Below, piece after piece: positions 36,674 through 49,353 of a stretch of DNA of 64,000 nucleotides; within the stretch, counting starts at the first letter, position 1; every line of letters starts with the position of its first letter. The position numbers were made by a program, and so were the translations under genes. Source of the stretch: Anisus vortex (taxonomy: Eukaryota; Mollusca; Gastropoda; Planorbidae); assembly GCA_949126835.1 (NCBI GenBank), contig OX421495.1, positions 21,194,958 to 21,258,957 on the forward strand. Direction: 5' to 3'. The notes under the pieces were generated by a model. It made no database searches. It was not told the origin of the DNA and saw nothing but the letters and a program-made list of their open reading frames with translations.

Positions 36674-36850
36674 AAGCCGGCTGGTCCAGCGGTTAGTTCA
36701 CCGGATTGTCAACCAAAAAACCAACTGACAGGTCGCGGGTTCTATCCCTGCCACCGACGGATCCCTGTCGCCCTGCAGGAGTTTTGGGACTAGTGGACGT
36801 AATAATCTTCTATCTAGAAGGAACGTCTGTAAACTTATAAGAATAAGAAC
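36674..36850 (+). mobile_element. SINE-B copy, best preserved
   Basis: A-box region ccggctggtccagcggttag, B-box region gtcgcgggttctatccctgc, conserved body cctgtcgccctgcaggag and tail 'ctatctagaaggaacgtctg' then 'taaacttataag'. The tail resembles family D LINE 3' ends. Confidence 0.82.
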
Positions 36851-37720
36851 ATGTACAGTACGTTGGGAGCAAGAAAATAAACTAGTGCCTTCTTCCATTT
36901 AGTATTTTACAAGATTAATGTGACATTTTTAATGTAGTTATAGTTTGTAATTTATTTTTACACCATTAAACTGCATGAAAACCGTATACAAAGTTCAAAA
37001 GATGCCAACTTTTAAAAGCAATTAACGTTTAGAACTAGCTTGTATAACGAATACATTTTAAAGACATATCTAAACTTTCTAACGGCATTCGCGCTTGCTT
37101 CAATTAATAAAAATGCAAATGTAATTTTAGGTAGTCTATATTTGATAGAAATAGAGGCATTAATATTAACTGTTTAGATTGGGCCACGGATTGGGCAAAC
37201 TCTTTAAGTCATAGACATTGAAGCATAGTCTGGTAATTCTGTTTGCAAACTCTGGATTACGGGAAACACTAACAATGTCTTTGATAAATATAGGACAATG
37301 TTTCTCTAACGCAGGATCACGACAATTAACGGGCAACAAAAGCACATTTTTTAATGGCAATTACTACACCTAGAGAGTTCCTATAACGTTCTTTTGCAGT
37401 TTAAAATTTTTAATTAATAACTATTTTGACACACACTACCCTCATACTAGGACAAATTATATACATTAACACATTCTACTATGGTTCATAGGGTCCACAG
37501 TGAGTCCACACTCTATCTCTCCCTTATGTACGTAAAATTTTAAATACGCATAGTTTATAATGAATAATAAAAAAATACATAGAGAAAAAGAGAGAGGGAG
37601 AGAGAGAGGGAGAGAGAGGGGGAAAGAGAGAGGGGAGGTGACATTACAGCTTAATGATAAGGTGCTTGTTGATTTAGGAAGACCTCATTCATCAAACTTA
37701 TTTTGCTGCTGTTTTTAAAT
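36851..37720. other. AT-rich spacer with a GA-rich patch
   Basis: Purine-rich gaga/gggaga run at 37,583-37,636; otherwise nothing recognised. Confidence 0.45.
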
Positions 37721-37866
37721 AAACATAAGGTAACCAGGAAAAGCCAGTAATCTAGCAGCACTTAAAACACTGATCAAAATGCAAAACTAGACTCAGACCA
37801 CGGTTGAGCGTAGGACGCACTAATATCCTTTATAGAAGGAGCGTCTGTAAACTTATGCGATAAAGG
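37721..37866 (+). mobile_element. LINE 3'-end remnant, family D
   Basis: 'ccaggaaaagccagtaat...gacgcactaatatcctttatagaaggagcgtctgtaaactta' follows the other family D tails. Confidence 0.65.
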
Positions 37867-38366
37867 GCCAATACACAACGTCTTATCTACCAGATGTCTA
37901 CGCCCATGTTGTGGAGGAGGGGGGGGGGGGGGTTGCGGTGGAGTGAATTTAGTTTTCTCTAAACGAAAACTTAAATGTACTGCTGTGATGACATACATTC
38001 ACCAAAGCTATCGCCGACATCCAACTCTAACCCTTATTAACCCTCCCTCGACAGTTTAGGGGCCGTCCACAAATAACGTCATGCACCTAGAGAAGGGCTA
38101 TTTTAAGCAGTTCTGATGAAATGCGACAAAGGTTGGAGAGGGGTGGGGGCCGATGTAGCATAAAATAAATGTCAATCTTTAAATAAAATGTCTACTTTGA
38201 CAAATGTTGCTCAATTTAATACCGTAACTCTAGTGTTTATTGTAATACTTATAAGATATGGACAATAAAAGTGAACTTAAACATGCTAATTTAGAAACTG
38301 GAAATATGGTAGGGGGCTTTTATGAATGTGTGTGGAGGGGGGGGGGTAGGGATGATGGAGACCTTT

Positions 38367-38522
38367 GAGAGGCCAGCTCGTCCTGCGGCTAGTATACCGG
38401 ACAGTCAACAAAGCGGTTCAGGCTCTAGCCCAGCCGCCGACTAAACCCTGCCGCTCTGCGGGAGTTTCGGGCCTAGGAGGTGATAATCTTCTATCTAGAA
38501 GGAACGTCTGTAAACTTTAAGT
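38367..38522 (+). mobile_element. SINE-B copy, diverged
   Basis: 'gaggccagctcgtcctgcggct' head, 'cctgccgctctgcgggagtt' body and 'atctagaaggaacgtctgta' tail. Confidence 0.75.
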
Positions 38523-39774
38523 CAAATGATATTGGAAAAAAAGAGGGGTCTGACTTTTTGTTATGTCTTGTGAGGTGAGTAGGTGGTTAAAAAATGTGCC
38601 GAAATCACGTGACGTCATTTCGGGACTGCCTCTTGAAACAAAATCCAAGACAAATTTGTAGCTGTCCCTACAGCTGGGAAAAGGCAGGGGGGGGGTGCTT
38701 CTACATAACTTTTGTCACATCAAGACCTTTTCTGAAGATGACGACAAAACACACACACACTTTTAAAATGTGCGAGGCGAGCCACGCACAGTCAAGCACA
38801 AAGTAGCAAATTCTGTGACGATGATGTCATGGTAATGCAAGTAGGTTGGAATGTTTGTGTTAGTGGATTAAGTCTTCACGGGTCCTTAGCAATTGTATGG
38901 CAAGTGCCTGGATAGTAGATTTAATACGATACCATCTAATGCCTTAGACAGCTTTGTCAGCACTTTAGGGCGTTAATTCTCACTGCGTTGTGTTAGTATC
39001 TGATCTGTATAAAGGAATTTTCTTTTGTTTACGTCTAGACAATATAACGATTTGATTTTATACTTTATATCTACAAGCCCCACCACCCCTCGTACCGTGT
39101 TCAATTCCTTTGTCCTGTAAATTTTGTGCAAATGTACGATTTATTGTGTATGATTTACTTCGTATGATTTGGGTGCGTGTGTATCAATTATTGTGCATGA
39201 TTTGTGTGCAGGCCTGAGTATGATTTATTGTGGATGAGTTAATGTGTATGATTTGTTGTGTATGATTTATATGCAGGCATAGATCTAAGTATAATTTACT
39301 ATGGATAGGTAAATGGGTATGATGTACTACGTATATTTTATGGTGTACTATTTATAGGCCTATTAAGTGAACTCATTGACATTCACGGCCAATGCTCTAT
39401 CCCATTCATATTACGGCGTAATTAAAAAAAAAAAAAAAAACTTTGTTGAATAAATCACCATTAAATACCACATGTTTACGACTTTCAAAAAGTCTTTTTA
39501 CCAAAAGGTATAGAAGAAAGTAAACAAAAAATAAACTACTATCCCTTTCATTTGCACACCAGATTGCCCAACGATAGTATCTCAAAGCAATAAACACATG
39601 TAAACAGTAAACATCTTACATCTATCAAAATATACACAATTTACAACTTTGACTGATTCTACAAATTACTATATGAGCCGTCCTGTATCGCCGAGAGACC
39701 TAACAGGTTATTCTTCACTCCTCTTACTCCCCTTAATATTTCTTAATTAAGGTCTTTTAATGACAGGGTATTTT
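38523..39774. other. Spacer with degenerate 'tgtatgattta' repeats
   Basis: Between 39,125 and 39,360 a 'gtatgatttattgtg' phrase recurs irregularly. No coding signal. Confidence 0.45.
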
Positions 39775-40060
39775 TTAAAAGGAAGTTGTGCTTTAAAAAG
39801 AAAGATGTGCCTTAAAAAGGAAGGTATGCTTTCAAAAGGAAGTCGTGTTTTAAAAAGAAAGATGTGCCTTAAAAAGAAAGGTGTACTTTAAAAAGAAAGG
39901 TGTACTTTAAAAAGGAAGGCGTGCTTTCAAAAGAAAAGCATGTGGAAGTTATGATTTCATAAGGAGAAAACTTCTTCGGAAAAATGTATGTTTTCAAAAG
40001 AAATGCATGCATTTAAAAGAAGGATGAGCTTTCAAGAAAAAGGTCTACTTTCAAAATGAA
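39775..40060 (+). repeat. Degenerate 17-19-bp tandem repeat
   Basis: Phrases such as 'ctttaaaaagaaaggtgta' and 'gctttcaaaagga' recur about fifteen times with heavy divergence. Confidence 0.7.
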
Positions 40061-40304
40061 GATATTCGTCCGATGCAAGGTATAATTGAAGCTATCATTT
40101 ATACGCCAGTAAAGGCAGATAATGAAGGGACACTTGACATTTTGAATGTATTGTTTTACGAACCATTAAAAATAAACATAACTCATGACTTTCTATGTTC
40201 TTTACTGTCGTCACTCTGGTCCTATGTTAAGTGCATCAGTGAGATTGTATATTTTTTGTCGCCTTCCCACTTACCTCATTGTCTATCTCGCTCCTACCAG
40301 CTGC

Positions 40305-40305
<1 letters not shown>

Positions 40306-40352
<47 letters not shown>
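40306..40352 (+). repeat. (CT)n microsatellite
   Basis: Pure ct dinucleotides preceded by 'agctgcgt'. Confidence 0.95.
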
Positions 40353-40355
<3 letters not shown>

Positions 40356-40949
40356 CAGGTATTTTTCGTACGCAATTCATTTTAATAGTTAAATAAAATA
40401 ACCCTTAAAAACAAAGTTTTCGTAAAAAAACCAACAACTTTATCTTCATTTATGTTCGGTGGGAGGGGGTTTCAAAATATTTGAAATTAGCTCAAAACCA
40501 TTTTTAGAATTTCAAAGAGTTCAACTTTAGGGTTACAAATGCGACCATTATAATCATAATGCGTTATGAAAGAATATGTTGTCAACGACAACGATTGTAT
40601 GTACCAAGTTTCAGCTCGAATGATGAAGAGAAAGTGGGTCACTTAGCCTTGCAAACATTTTGAAGGCTGTTATAAAGACTTAATAGAAAGTTTGTCGAAG
40701 TTAATACATAAATGATTTGAAAACTATTAACTTTCATTTTTAATTTCTGACAGTGTACATTGCTGTTGTTTACAAATACAAAATATCTACTAATCGCATG
40801 TATATTTTATGTATTATTGTTATATTTTATTTTTAAGTGTCTGCTATGCGTCAGATAGAGACCATACCAGCGTTTCCCAAACTGTATTTTTCCTGCCCTG
40901 TTTATTTGCTTGTATAACGTGAGCTACTAACATTTATATCACCCATAAC

Positions 40950-41234
40950 CAGTGGCGTATTTAGGCATGTTCCATTGGAACAGGCCCCCCCCCTCACACA
41001 CACACAAAAAAGGGGCCCCACATATCCCCAAAAGAATTGTTTTAGTGACATCCGCATTCTTTCGTTGAAAATGTAAGATAACCAAGCTAAGTGCAACATA
41101 AAATTTATGATTTTACAGAATGTAACATGAATTAACGGCCCTTTTCTGAGATATGTGGAAGGCAGGGGCGAGACCACGAGGGGCCACCACATACATTTGG
41201 GAACAGGGCTCCCACAATCCTAAATACGGCCCTG
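40950..41234. mobile_element. 285-bp hAT MITE
   Basis: Ends cagtggcgtatttagg and cctaaatacggccctg are inverted repeats with two mismatches. Flanks cccataac (40,942) and ccaataac (41,235) are an 8-bp duplication with one mismatch. Confidence 0.8.
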
Positions 41235-42400
41235 CCAATAACTAACGTATAACAGACATGCTTTTCCTTACACTTTAAAACATATTGTATGCTATGTCAA
41301 CGGATCTCTTTTCAAGAGCTATGATTGATATCATGTTTCCAAGGTTAGGCCTACATGTTGTCCTCATTGTTTTAGGACTATCGCTAATACAGTCTTATAA
41401 TCCATCATCTACATTTTGAACTTCTCTTCTTTTCACGACATGAAAAAGTTTGATTCCGTTCTTCCGATACTGAGTCGCTACCCTTCATTTTGGGAAACGC
41501 TGATATGAAATGCTATAATATAGAATAAAATATCGTATACTATTGTGTACCAGTTATATGTGAACTTATCATGTCATCCATTGTCTCATAATCTCTATAA
41601 TATCTGTAAATACTAAAATCTTTTTTTTCTGAAATCTCTTTACCTTTGACGAGAGGTAAGGTTTGTGCAAGATATGTTTAAGAATAAAAGAATTGCTTTT
41701 AATGTACTATAAGCCCAAATATTATAGTAAATTCAATTTGATTGAATATGACTTATTACACGGGATGTGTTTCTTTATGATGGTAAGTATCTGCGAAGGA
41801 GATGGTTTTTTTTTAAGGTTTAGCCTATTTAAAGATTGATTAATTTCTTAAGGTGTACGCCTCTACAACATTTTAGTTATAATTTTTTGGAGGTTATTCA
41901 GAATTCAAGGGAGATAAAAACAAAACTTTGCCTGTAAACTTCGAAAGCTATCTCCCTTGTGTGGTGCTTCTTTCTGAACGTGTCTATGTGTGTGTGAGAG
42001 AGACAGAGGGTTGAGTGTGTGTGTGTGAGTGTGTACGTGTGTGTGCGTCTGTAACTTTACATCAAAGGACTCAATTATTATCATTTGTACTCGAGAATCG
42101 CTACAAGTGCTCTCAGGTTCTTCTTTTAGAGTTTTGTAAGAGCTTAAGCTCAAGGACTTGCACGCAGTTTATATCTCTCTTCGATTACTTAAAACATAAT
42201 ATTATGGCTCGGGCTAGACCTGTGCATTGAGTAATTATCGACTCAGACAAACTATAGGGGCCATTGAGATCCTTGTGGCCTTAAGTAACTCCCTTACAAA
42301 GTAAAAAAATAAAAAGTAAAATTTCCTATTTCGTGACGCTAACTCCATTACAGAGTAGGCCAACTAGAAGTCGTTCATCTGTTGTTGTTTCGTTTTAACT
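41235..42400. other. Spacer without recognised features
   Basis: A short gt-rich tract at 41,988-42,045; no gene evidence. Confidence 0.45.
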
Positions 42401-42404
42401 GGCC

Positions 42405-43744
42405 CAGCAATTGGTCTTTAGTTAACGGTTGTTTCTTTAATGTGTAGGTCTGGCAAATGGTCTTTAGTTAACGGTTGTTTCTTTAATGTGTAGGTCTGGC
42501 AATTGGTCTTTAGTTAAGGGTTGTTTCTTTAATGTGTAGTTCTGGCAATTGGTCTTTAGTTAAGGGTTGTTTCTTTAATGTGTAGGTCTGGCAATTGGTC
42601 TTTAGTTAACGGTTGTTTCTTTAATGTGTAGGTCTGGCAATTGGTCTTTAGTTAACAGTTGTTTCTTTAATGTGTAGGTCTGGCAATTGGTCTTTAGTTA
42701 ACGGTTGTTTCTTTAATGTGTAGGTCTGGCAATTGGTCTTTAGTTAACGGTTGTTTCTTTAATGTGTAGGTCTGGCAATTGGTCTTTAGTTAACGGTTGT
42801 TTCTTTAGTGTGTAGGTCTGGCAATTGGTCTTTAGTTAACGGTTGTTTCTTTAATGTGTAGGTCTGGCAATTGGTCTTTAGTTAACGGTTGTTTCTTTAA
42901 TGTGTAGTTCTGGCAATTGGTCTTTAAATAACGGTTGTTTCTTTAATGTGTAGGTCTGGCAATTGGTCTTTAGTTAACTGTTGTTTCTTTAATGTGTAGG
43001 TCTGGCAATTGGTCTTTAGTTAACGGTTGTTTCTTTAATGTGTAGGTCTGGCAATTGGTCTTTAGTTAACGGTTGTTTCTTTAATGTGTAGGTCTGGCAA
43101 TTGGTCTTTGGTTAACGGTTGTTTCTTTAATGTGTAGATCTGGCAATTGGTCTTTAGTTAACGGTTGTTTCTTTAATGTGTAGGTCTGGCAATTGGTCTT
43201 TGGTTAACGGTTGTTTCTTTAATGTGTAGGTCTGGCAATTGGTCTTTGGTTAACGGTTGTTTCTTTAATGTGTAGGTCTGGCAATTGGTATTTAGTTAAC
43301 GGTTGTTTCTTTAATGTGTAGGTCTGGCAATTGGTCTTTGGTTAACGGTTGTTTCTTTAATGTGTAGGTCTGGCAATTGGTCTTTAGTTAACGGTTGTTT
43401 CTTTAATGTGTTGGTCTGGCAATTGGTCTTTAGTTAACGGTTGTTTCTTTAATGTGTAGGTCTGGCAATTGGTCTTCGGTTAACGGTTGTTTCTTTAATG
43501 TGTAGGTCTGGCAATTGGTCTTTAGTTAACTGTTGTTTCTTTAATGTGTAGGTTGGCAATTGGACTTTGGTTAACGGTTGTTTTCTTTAATGTGTAGGTC
43601 TGGCAATTGGTCTTTGGTTAACGGTTGTTTCTTTAATGTGTAGGTCTGGCAATTGGTCTTTAGAGTTAACGGTTGTTTCTTTAATGTGTAGGTCTGGCAA
43701 TTGGTCTTTAGAGTTAACGGTTGTTTCTTTAATGTGTAGGTCTG
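42405..43744 (+). repeat. 46-bp minisatellite, about 29 units
   Basis: Unit ggtctggcaattggtcttta followed by gttaacggttgtttctttaatgtgta. Variants are mostly single bases (ttagttaac/ttggttaac); two late units carry an extra 'ga' (tttagagttaac). Stops occur in each unit, so no long ORF. Confidence 0.97.
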
Positions 43745-44371
43745 ATAAACTCAATTAACTCAAGTTCCCAAGACCCCTCCCCCTCCCGCCCGGACACAAA
43801 ATCATTCAAAACAAATACTTGCACACTGCAGTTCGTATGTCTCAAGTTTTAAATTTTTGGTTTAATATTTTAATGGCACTGTTGGGGAGGGTGGAGATGG
43901 GGATTTGACTGTGTAATATTATGGTGTGGGCATGGGGCACGATGAAGGGTGGGTCTTAAAATCAAAAGTTCAAAGCATTACTCTGTCCTTAAACAAATAG
44001 AGCCAAATTAAACATCTGTCACAAAGATTGCAAGGCAGAAAGGAAACTTGTACAAATAATATAAAAAAACGAGATCGTCGCTTATCATAAGCATTTAGTC
44101 TTGTGACCTTATGCACACTGTTGCCGTATAGTAGTCTCCGAAATATCGGTTTTCCCTAGTGTAGGCCTACGCCCTATGAAACCGTTGTGTCTTTACACTG
44201 GCACCGCGAAAGAATGCAAAATCATTCATGTTTCTTCGATTTAATGTAGGGAAATATGACATCTTTGTTCTTTGATTTGGAGAAGGTGAGTCATGCATGT
44301 AAAAAAACAAAACAAAAAACAAATAATAATTCAAAATTACGTCTCGAATGAAAAACAGGTGGAGAGTTTGA
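43745..44371. other. Spacer between two minisatellites
   Basis: Only 630 bp separate the 46-bp and 59-bp arrays. No gene or shared unit seen. Confidence 0.5.
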
Positions 44372-46318
44372 CTTTCTTCCTTTACTTTCTTTGTTCTCCA
44401 AATATCATTCGGACCGATCTCCTCCCATATCTTTCTTCCTCCACTTTCGTTGTTCTCCAAATATCATTCGGACCGATCTCCTCCCATATCTTTCTTCCTC
44501 CACTTTCTTTGTTCTCCAAATATCATTCGGACCGATCTCCTCCCATATCTTTCTTCCTCCACTTTCTTTGTTCTCCAAATATCATTCGGACCGATCTCCT
44601 CCCATATCTTTCTTCCTCCACTTTCTTTGTTCTCCAAATATCATTCGGACCGATCTCCTCCCATATCTTTCTTCCTCCACTTTCTTTGTTCTCCAAATAT
44701 CATTCAGACCGATCTCCTCCCATATCTTTCTTCCTCCACTTTCTTTGTTCTCCAAATATCATTCGGACCGATCTCCTCCCATGTCTTTCTTCCTCCACTT
44801 TCTTTGTTCTCCAAATATCATTCGGACAGATCTCCTCCAATATCTTTCTTCCTCCACTTTCTTTGTTCTCCAAATATCATTCGGACCGATCTCCTCCCAT
44901 ATCTTTCTTCCTCCACTTTCTTTGTTCTCCAAATATCATTCGGACCGATCTCCTCCCATGTCTTTCTTCCTCCACTTTCTTTGTTCTCCAAATATCATTC
45001 GGACCGATCTCCTCCCATATCTTTCTTCCTCCACTTTCTTTGTTCTCCAAATATCATTCGGACCGATCTCCTCCCATATCTTTCTTCCTCCACTTTCTTT
45101 GTTCTCCAAATATCATTCGGACCGATCTCCTCCCATATCTTTCTTCCTCCACTTTCTTTGTTCTCCAAATATCATTCGGACCGATCTCCTCCCATATCTT
45201 TCTTCCTCCACTTTCTTTGTTCTCCAAATATCATTCGGACCGATCTCCTCCCATATCTTTCTTCCTCCACTTTCTTTGTTCTCCAAATATCATTCGGACC
45301 GATCTCCTCCCATATCTTTCTTCCTCCACTTTCTTTGTTCTCCAAATATCATTCAGACCGATCTCCTCCCATATCTTTCTTCCTCCACTTTCTTTGTTCT
45401 CCAAATATCATTCGGACCGATCTCCTCCCATGTCTTTCTTCCTCCACTTTCTTTGTTCTCCAAATATCATTCGGACCGATCTCCTCCCATATCTTTCTTC
45501 CTCCACTTTCTTTGTTCTCCAAATATCATTCGGACCGATCTCCTCCCATATCTTTCTTCCTCCACTTTCTTTGTTCTCCAAATATCATTCGGACCGATCT
45601 CCTCCCATGTCTTTCTTCCTCCACTTTCTTTGTTCTCCAAATATCATTCGGACCGATCTCCTCCCATATCTTTCTTCCTCCACTTTCTTTGTTCTCCAAA
45701 TATCATTCGGACCGATCTCCTCCCATATCTTTCTTCCTCCACTTTCTTTGTTCTCCAAATATCATTCGGACCGATCTCCTCCCATATCTTTCTTCCTCCA
45801 CTTTCTTTGTTCTCCAAATATCATTCGGACCGATCTCCTCCCATATCTTTCTTCCTCCACTTTCTTTGTTCTCCAAATATCATTCGGACCGATCTCCTCC
45901 CATATCTTTCTTCCTCCACTTTCTTTGTTCTCCAAATATCATTCGGACCGATCTCCTCCCATATCTTTCTTCCTCCACTTTCTTTGTTCTCCAAATATCA
46001 TTCGGACCGATCTCCTCCCATATCTTTCTTCCTCCACTTTCTTTGTTCTCCAAATATCATTCGGACCGATCTCCTCCCATATCTTTCTTCCTCCACTTTC
46101 TTTGTTCTCCAAATATCATTCGGACCGATCTCCTCCCATGTCTTTCTTCCTCCACTTTCTTTGTTCTCCAAATATCATTCGGACCGATCTCCTCCCATGT
46201 CTTTCTTCCTCCACTTTCTTTGTTCTCCAAATATCATTCGGACCGATCTCCTCCCATGTCTTTCTTCCTCCACTTTCTTTGTTCTCCAAATATCATTCGG
46301 ACCGATCTCCTCCCATAT
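44372..46318 (+). repeat. 59-bp minisatellite, 33 units
   Basis: Unit ttctttgttctccaaatatc attcggaccgatctcctccc atatctttcttcctccact; 1,947 bp is 33 units exactly. No stop falls in any plus-strand frame and 59 is not a multiple of 3, so all three frames give the same 59-residue period and 635-676-codon spurious ORFs. A 649-bp (11-unit) block is duplicated. Confidence 0.97.
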
Positions 46319-46330
46319 CATAGACGTAAA

Positions 46331-46509
46331 GGTAAAGTACCCATCGGACTAAATTGATCATAGTCATAGGGCCGGTTCACCAGTTTCTGTGGCCACGGCA
46401 TACAAGGTGATTGTGGGGCGAGCACAATGCACAGCCTCCTTAACTTTACCCCAACAAAGGCCAGGTACCCATCATAGCTGGGTTGACTCAGGGACACCCT
46501 CCAGACCCA
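46331..46509 (-). mobile_element. SINE-A copy, lacking the tRNA head
   Basis: Reverse complement of the SINE-A body: 'accagtttctgtggccacggcat...tttaccccaacaaaggccaggtaccca...gggacaccct'. It abuts the 59-bp array. Confidence 0.82.
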
Positions 46510-46984
46510 GACGTAGTAACTAAGAAAATATTTACGTTTTAACTTTAATTTGATCAAATGATACCGAACAAATTCTATATTTAGATAGTTATAGTATAAA
46601 TAAAGGTATTACTTAAATAGCGCATGTAGATGATATGCCAATATTCTGACGAATGGGATACACCTCTGCATCATTTCTTGTTTTGGTTTTGGTCCATCAA
46701 TTCTTGCTTAATTGAAATAGAGAAAGAGGTTTAATCTATAGATTTTGGGGCAAAACTAATCTCTACACTAAGCTGCGATGCTACTGAATAATTACAGAGT
46801 TACTGTACGATTCCTACTGAGCTACTATAAAACAACTGCAGAGTTACTGTATAAATACTGAAGTGTTACAAAGATTTACTACATAGTTATTTAAACATGT
46901 ATTTGAACCAGAATAACTAGATCTACAACTTGTTGAGCCAGAAATGGGTTAAGTAATATGCATTTAATGGAACCGAATCTTTTT

Positions 46985-47130
46985 TATATGTTGCGAACGC
47001 AGCCGTTGACAAAGGTTTGGAGCTTGTTGTTCGCAGTGTTGTTGACTCTCCAGGTCTCTGAGCCGTAGAGAAGCATTGACTTTACCCTGGTGTTGAAGGC
47101 GTGCAGCTTGTTTCCATTGCCACAACCATT
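46985..47130 (-). pseudogene. RTE-like LINE reverse transcriptase fragment
   Basis: Minus-strand frame reads KLHAFNTRVKSMLLYGSETW then RVNNTANNKLQTFVNGCVRN, the conserved thumb region of RTE-type reverse transcriptases (..VLLYGxETWR...KLQxFxNxCLR). Only this segment survives. The neighbourhood 46.5-47.7 kb has nothing else recognised. Confidence 0.82.
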
Positions 47131-47738
47131 TTTTTTATAGCGCTTAAAAACTTTGTTCAACCTTATCGTAGTATGAAAATCGCTCCTATTTTCTCATCGC
47201 CCTGAAGGGCGACGCACAAAATATATTTTTTCCCCAACCCTAAATGTATTCTATGTAAATACGATAGAAACAAAACTTAAAAATGTGGGAATTTCCCATA
47301 AGATTCCCTAATATATACTAAATTTCAATTTTTTGTTCTGTTTCTTCCTAATATATCCCATGTATCCATTTGATTTTGGTATTGTATTCTTCACACCTCA
47401 AATATTGGTGTAGGCCTACAGGTGTACAAATTAATAAGCTTATATTTACCATCATACTAAAAGTACACATACTATTATTAACTAACTAAATTTTACTTTA
47501 CATATCTTATAACTGTTGTACATATTGCAAGTATGTGTGTAACCTGTAGATGGGCATATATTATGTACAGTCATTTACAAGTAAACATTATGTATATACT
47601 AGTTTTTACACTCGTCAAACTGAAGGTGAGAGAAATGACTAAGCTTAGGCCTACTACTTGTTTTAATTTATTTTTTTGTTTCATTATCTTTATTCCATTG
47701 TAAAGGAAGTCTAAACTCCAATAGAAGAAATATCAGAG

Positions 47739-48129
47739 AATCTGCATATGGGGATATGAGTCGATATGACCTACTAAGAATCTGCATATGGGGATATGAG
47801 TCGATATGACCTACTAAGAATCTGCATATGGGGATATGAGTCGATATGACCTACTAAGAATCCGCATGTGGGGATATGAGTCGATATGACCTACTAAGAA
47901 TCCGCATATTGGGATATGAGTCGATATGACCTACTAAGAATCTGCATGTGGGGATATGAGTCGATATGACCTACTAAGAATCTGAATATGGGGATATGAG
48001 TCGATATGACCTACTAAGAATCTGCATATGGGGATATGAGTCGATATGACCTACTAAGAATCTGCATATGGGGATATGAGTCGATATGACCTACTAAGAA
48101 TCTGCATTTGGGGATATGACCTACTAAGA
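47739..48129 (+). repeat. 40-bp minisatellite, about 10 units
   Basis: Unit aatctgcatatggggatatg agtcgatatgacctactaag; variants at 'catatg/catgtg'. The last unit lacks 'agtcgatatg' (10 bp), a deletion between two 'gatatga' repeats. Confidence 0.96.
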
Positions 48130-48791
48130 GAGTCAACCTCCTGTAGGCCTATATTATATTACATACCTTAGAACTGCTGAACACACGGCTAATATAATAT
48201 TTCCAGATATCAGCTGTAGTTTTTTTTTATCATTACACGTTTCCTTTTGAGACCCGTTTCCTTAAAGTTATCAATGAATGCCCGTAGTATATCCGTATTC
48301 AAACTTTGTCTCAGATAAGCGTTGAATGAACAGAACACTAATCCACAGACACTGAGCTAAACAGGGAAATCAGCTGACTTGACGCATGCAAACTTTGCTA
48401 ACTGTCAATTACAAAGATGTGATGATCCAGCCCCCGAGGACACGGCAGAGGGTCGGAAGTAACTTGTGTGCCGCTTAGTAATGATGCCGTCCCCCTTTTC
48501 CAAACGTAAAAAAATAACAACAAAAAAAAAAAAAATTGTCAGACGCAGTGCACGAAAGCTGGTGTTATACAAATGAAGCAAAGAGACCGACGAGGACCAA
48601 GGAGTAGTAAAGGGGGGAGGGGGCTGGAAGGGGAGTGTATGTTTAGTGCTGCACCGGCCTCTCGCCCGTCGCCTCGCATGCAGTATTGGGTCTGTCACTC
48701 GCTATGGGCTCGACAGCAGTAGTTTTTTTTTCTTCAAAGTTTTGTTCTATTTCCACACGGTAGTGGTAATTTCCATTTTGAATATTTTTCT

Positions 48792-49036
48792 CGCACGTTG
48801 GCCGAACGGTAGCGCGTTCGAATGGCTTTCCGATGGCTCTGGGTTCGAATCCTGGTGAAGGCTAGGATTTGTTCCCGGGGCTGGAGGGTGTCCCTGAGTC
48901 TACCCAGCTCTGATGGGTACCTGACATTATTTGGGGGGGGGGGTAAAGTAAAGGCGGCTGGGCATTGTGCTAGCCACACATCCCCTCGTGTGCGGTGGCC
49001 ACAGAAACCAGTGAAGCAGCGGCCCTATGGATCATT
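48792..49036 (+). mobile_element. SINE-A copy
   Basis: Head gttggccgaacggtagcgcg, B box tgggttcgaatcctgg, standard body with a G9 run, end 'gcggccctatggatcat'. Confidence 0.88.
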
Positions 49037-49353
49037 AGAAGCGTATGTATATGTATGGGAGCCGAAACGATAGATAGGTCTACTTAAAACTGAGATGGTA
49101 GCCTACACCCCTCCCTCTACTTTTATTTAGGCTATTACTTTGATGAATGTGAACATATACACCTATTAAAATATATTATATAGTCTATGCTATATTTATA
49201 ATAAACATAAAAAAAAAATGTGTTTATTTTCAAAAAGAAGTGATATTTTTAACACCAATTGTTATAGAAAACATTAATCACTATAGCAAGAAACAAAAAT
49301 AAAAAAAAATTAAAAAAAGTCCGAGCAAGTGAAAATTTTAAAGTAGATCTTAT

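Noticed and set aside
44293..46357. Three overlapping 635-676-codon plus-strand ORFs
   Set aside because: The 59-bp unit has no stop in any plus frame, so all three frames read through; the peptide is the same in each with a shift, typical of a noncoding tandem array.
22096..48129. CRISPR-like arrays
   Set aside because: All arrays are head-to-tail repeats with no unique spacers, in animal DNA, without cas genes.
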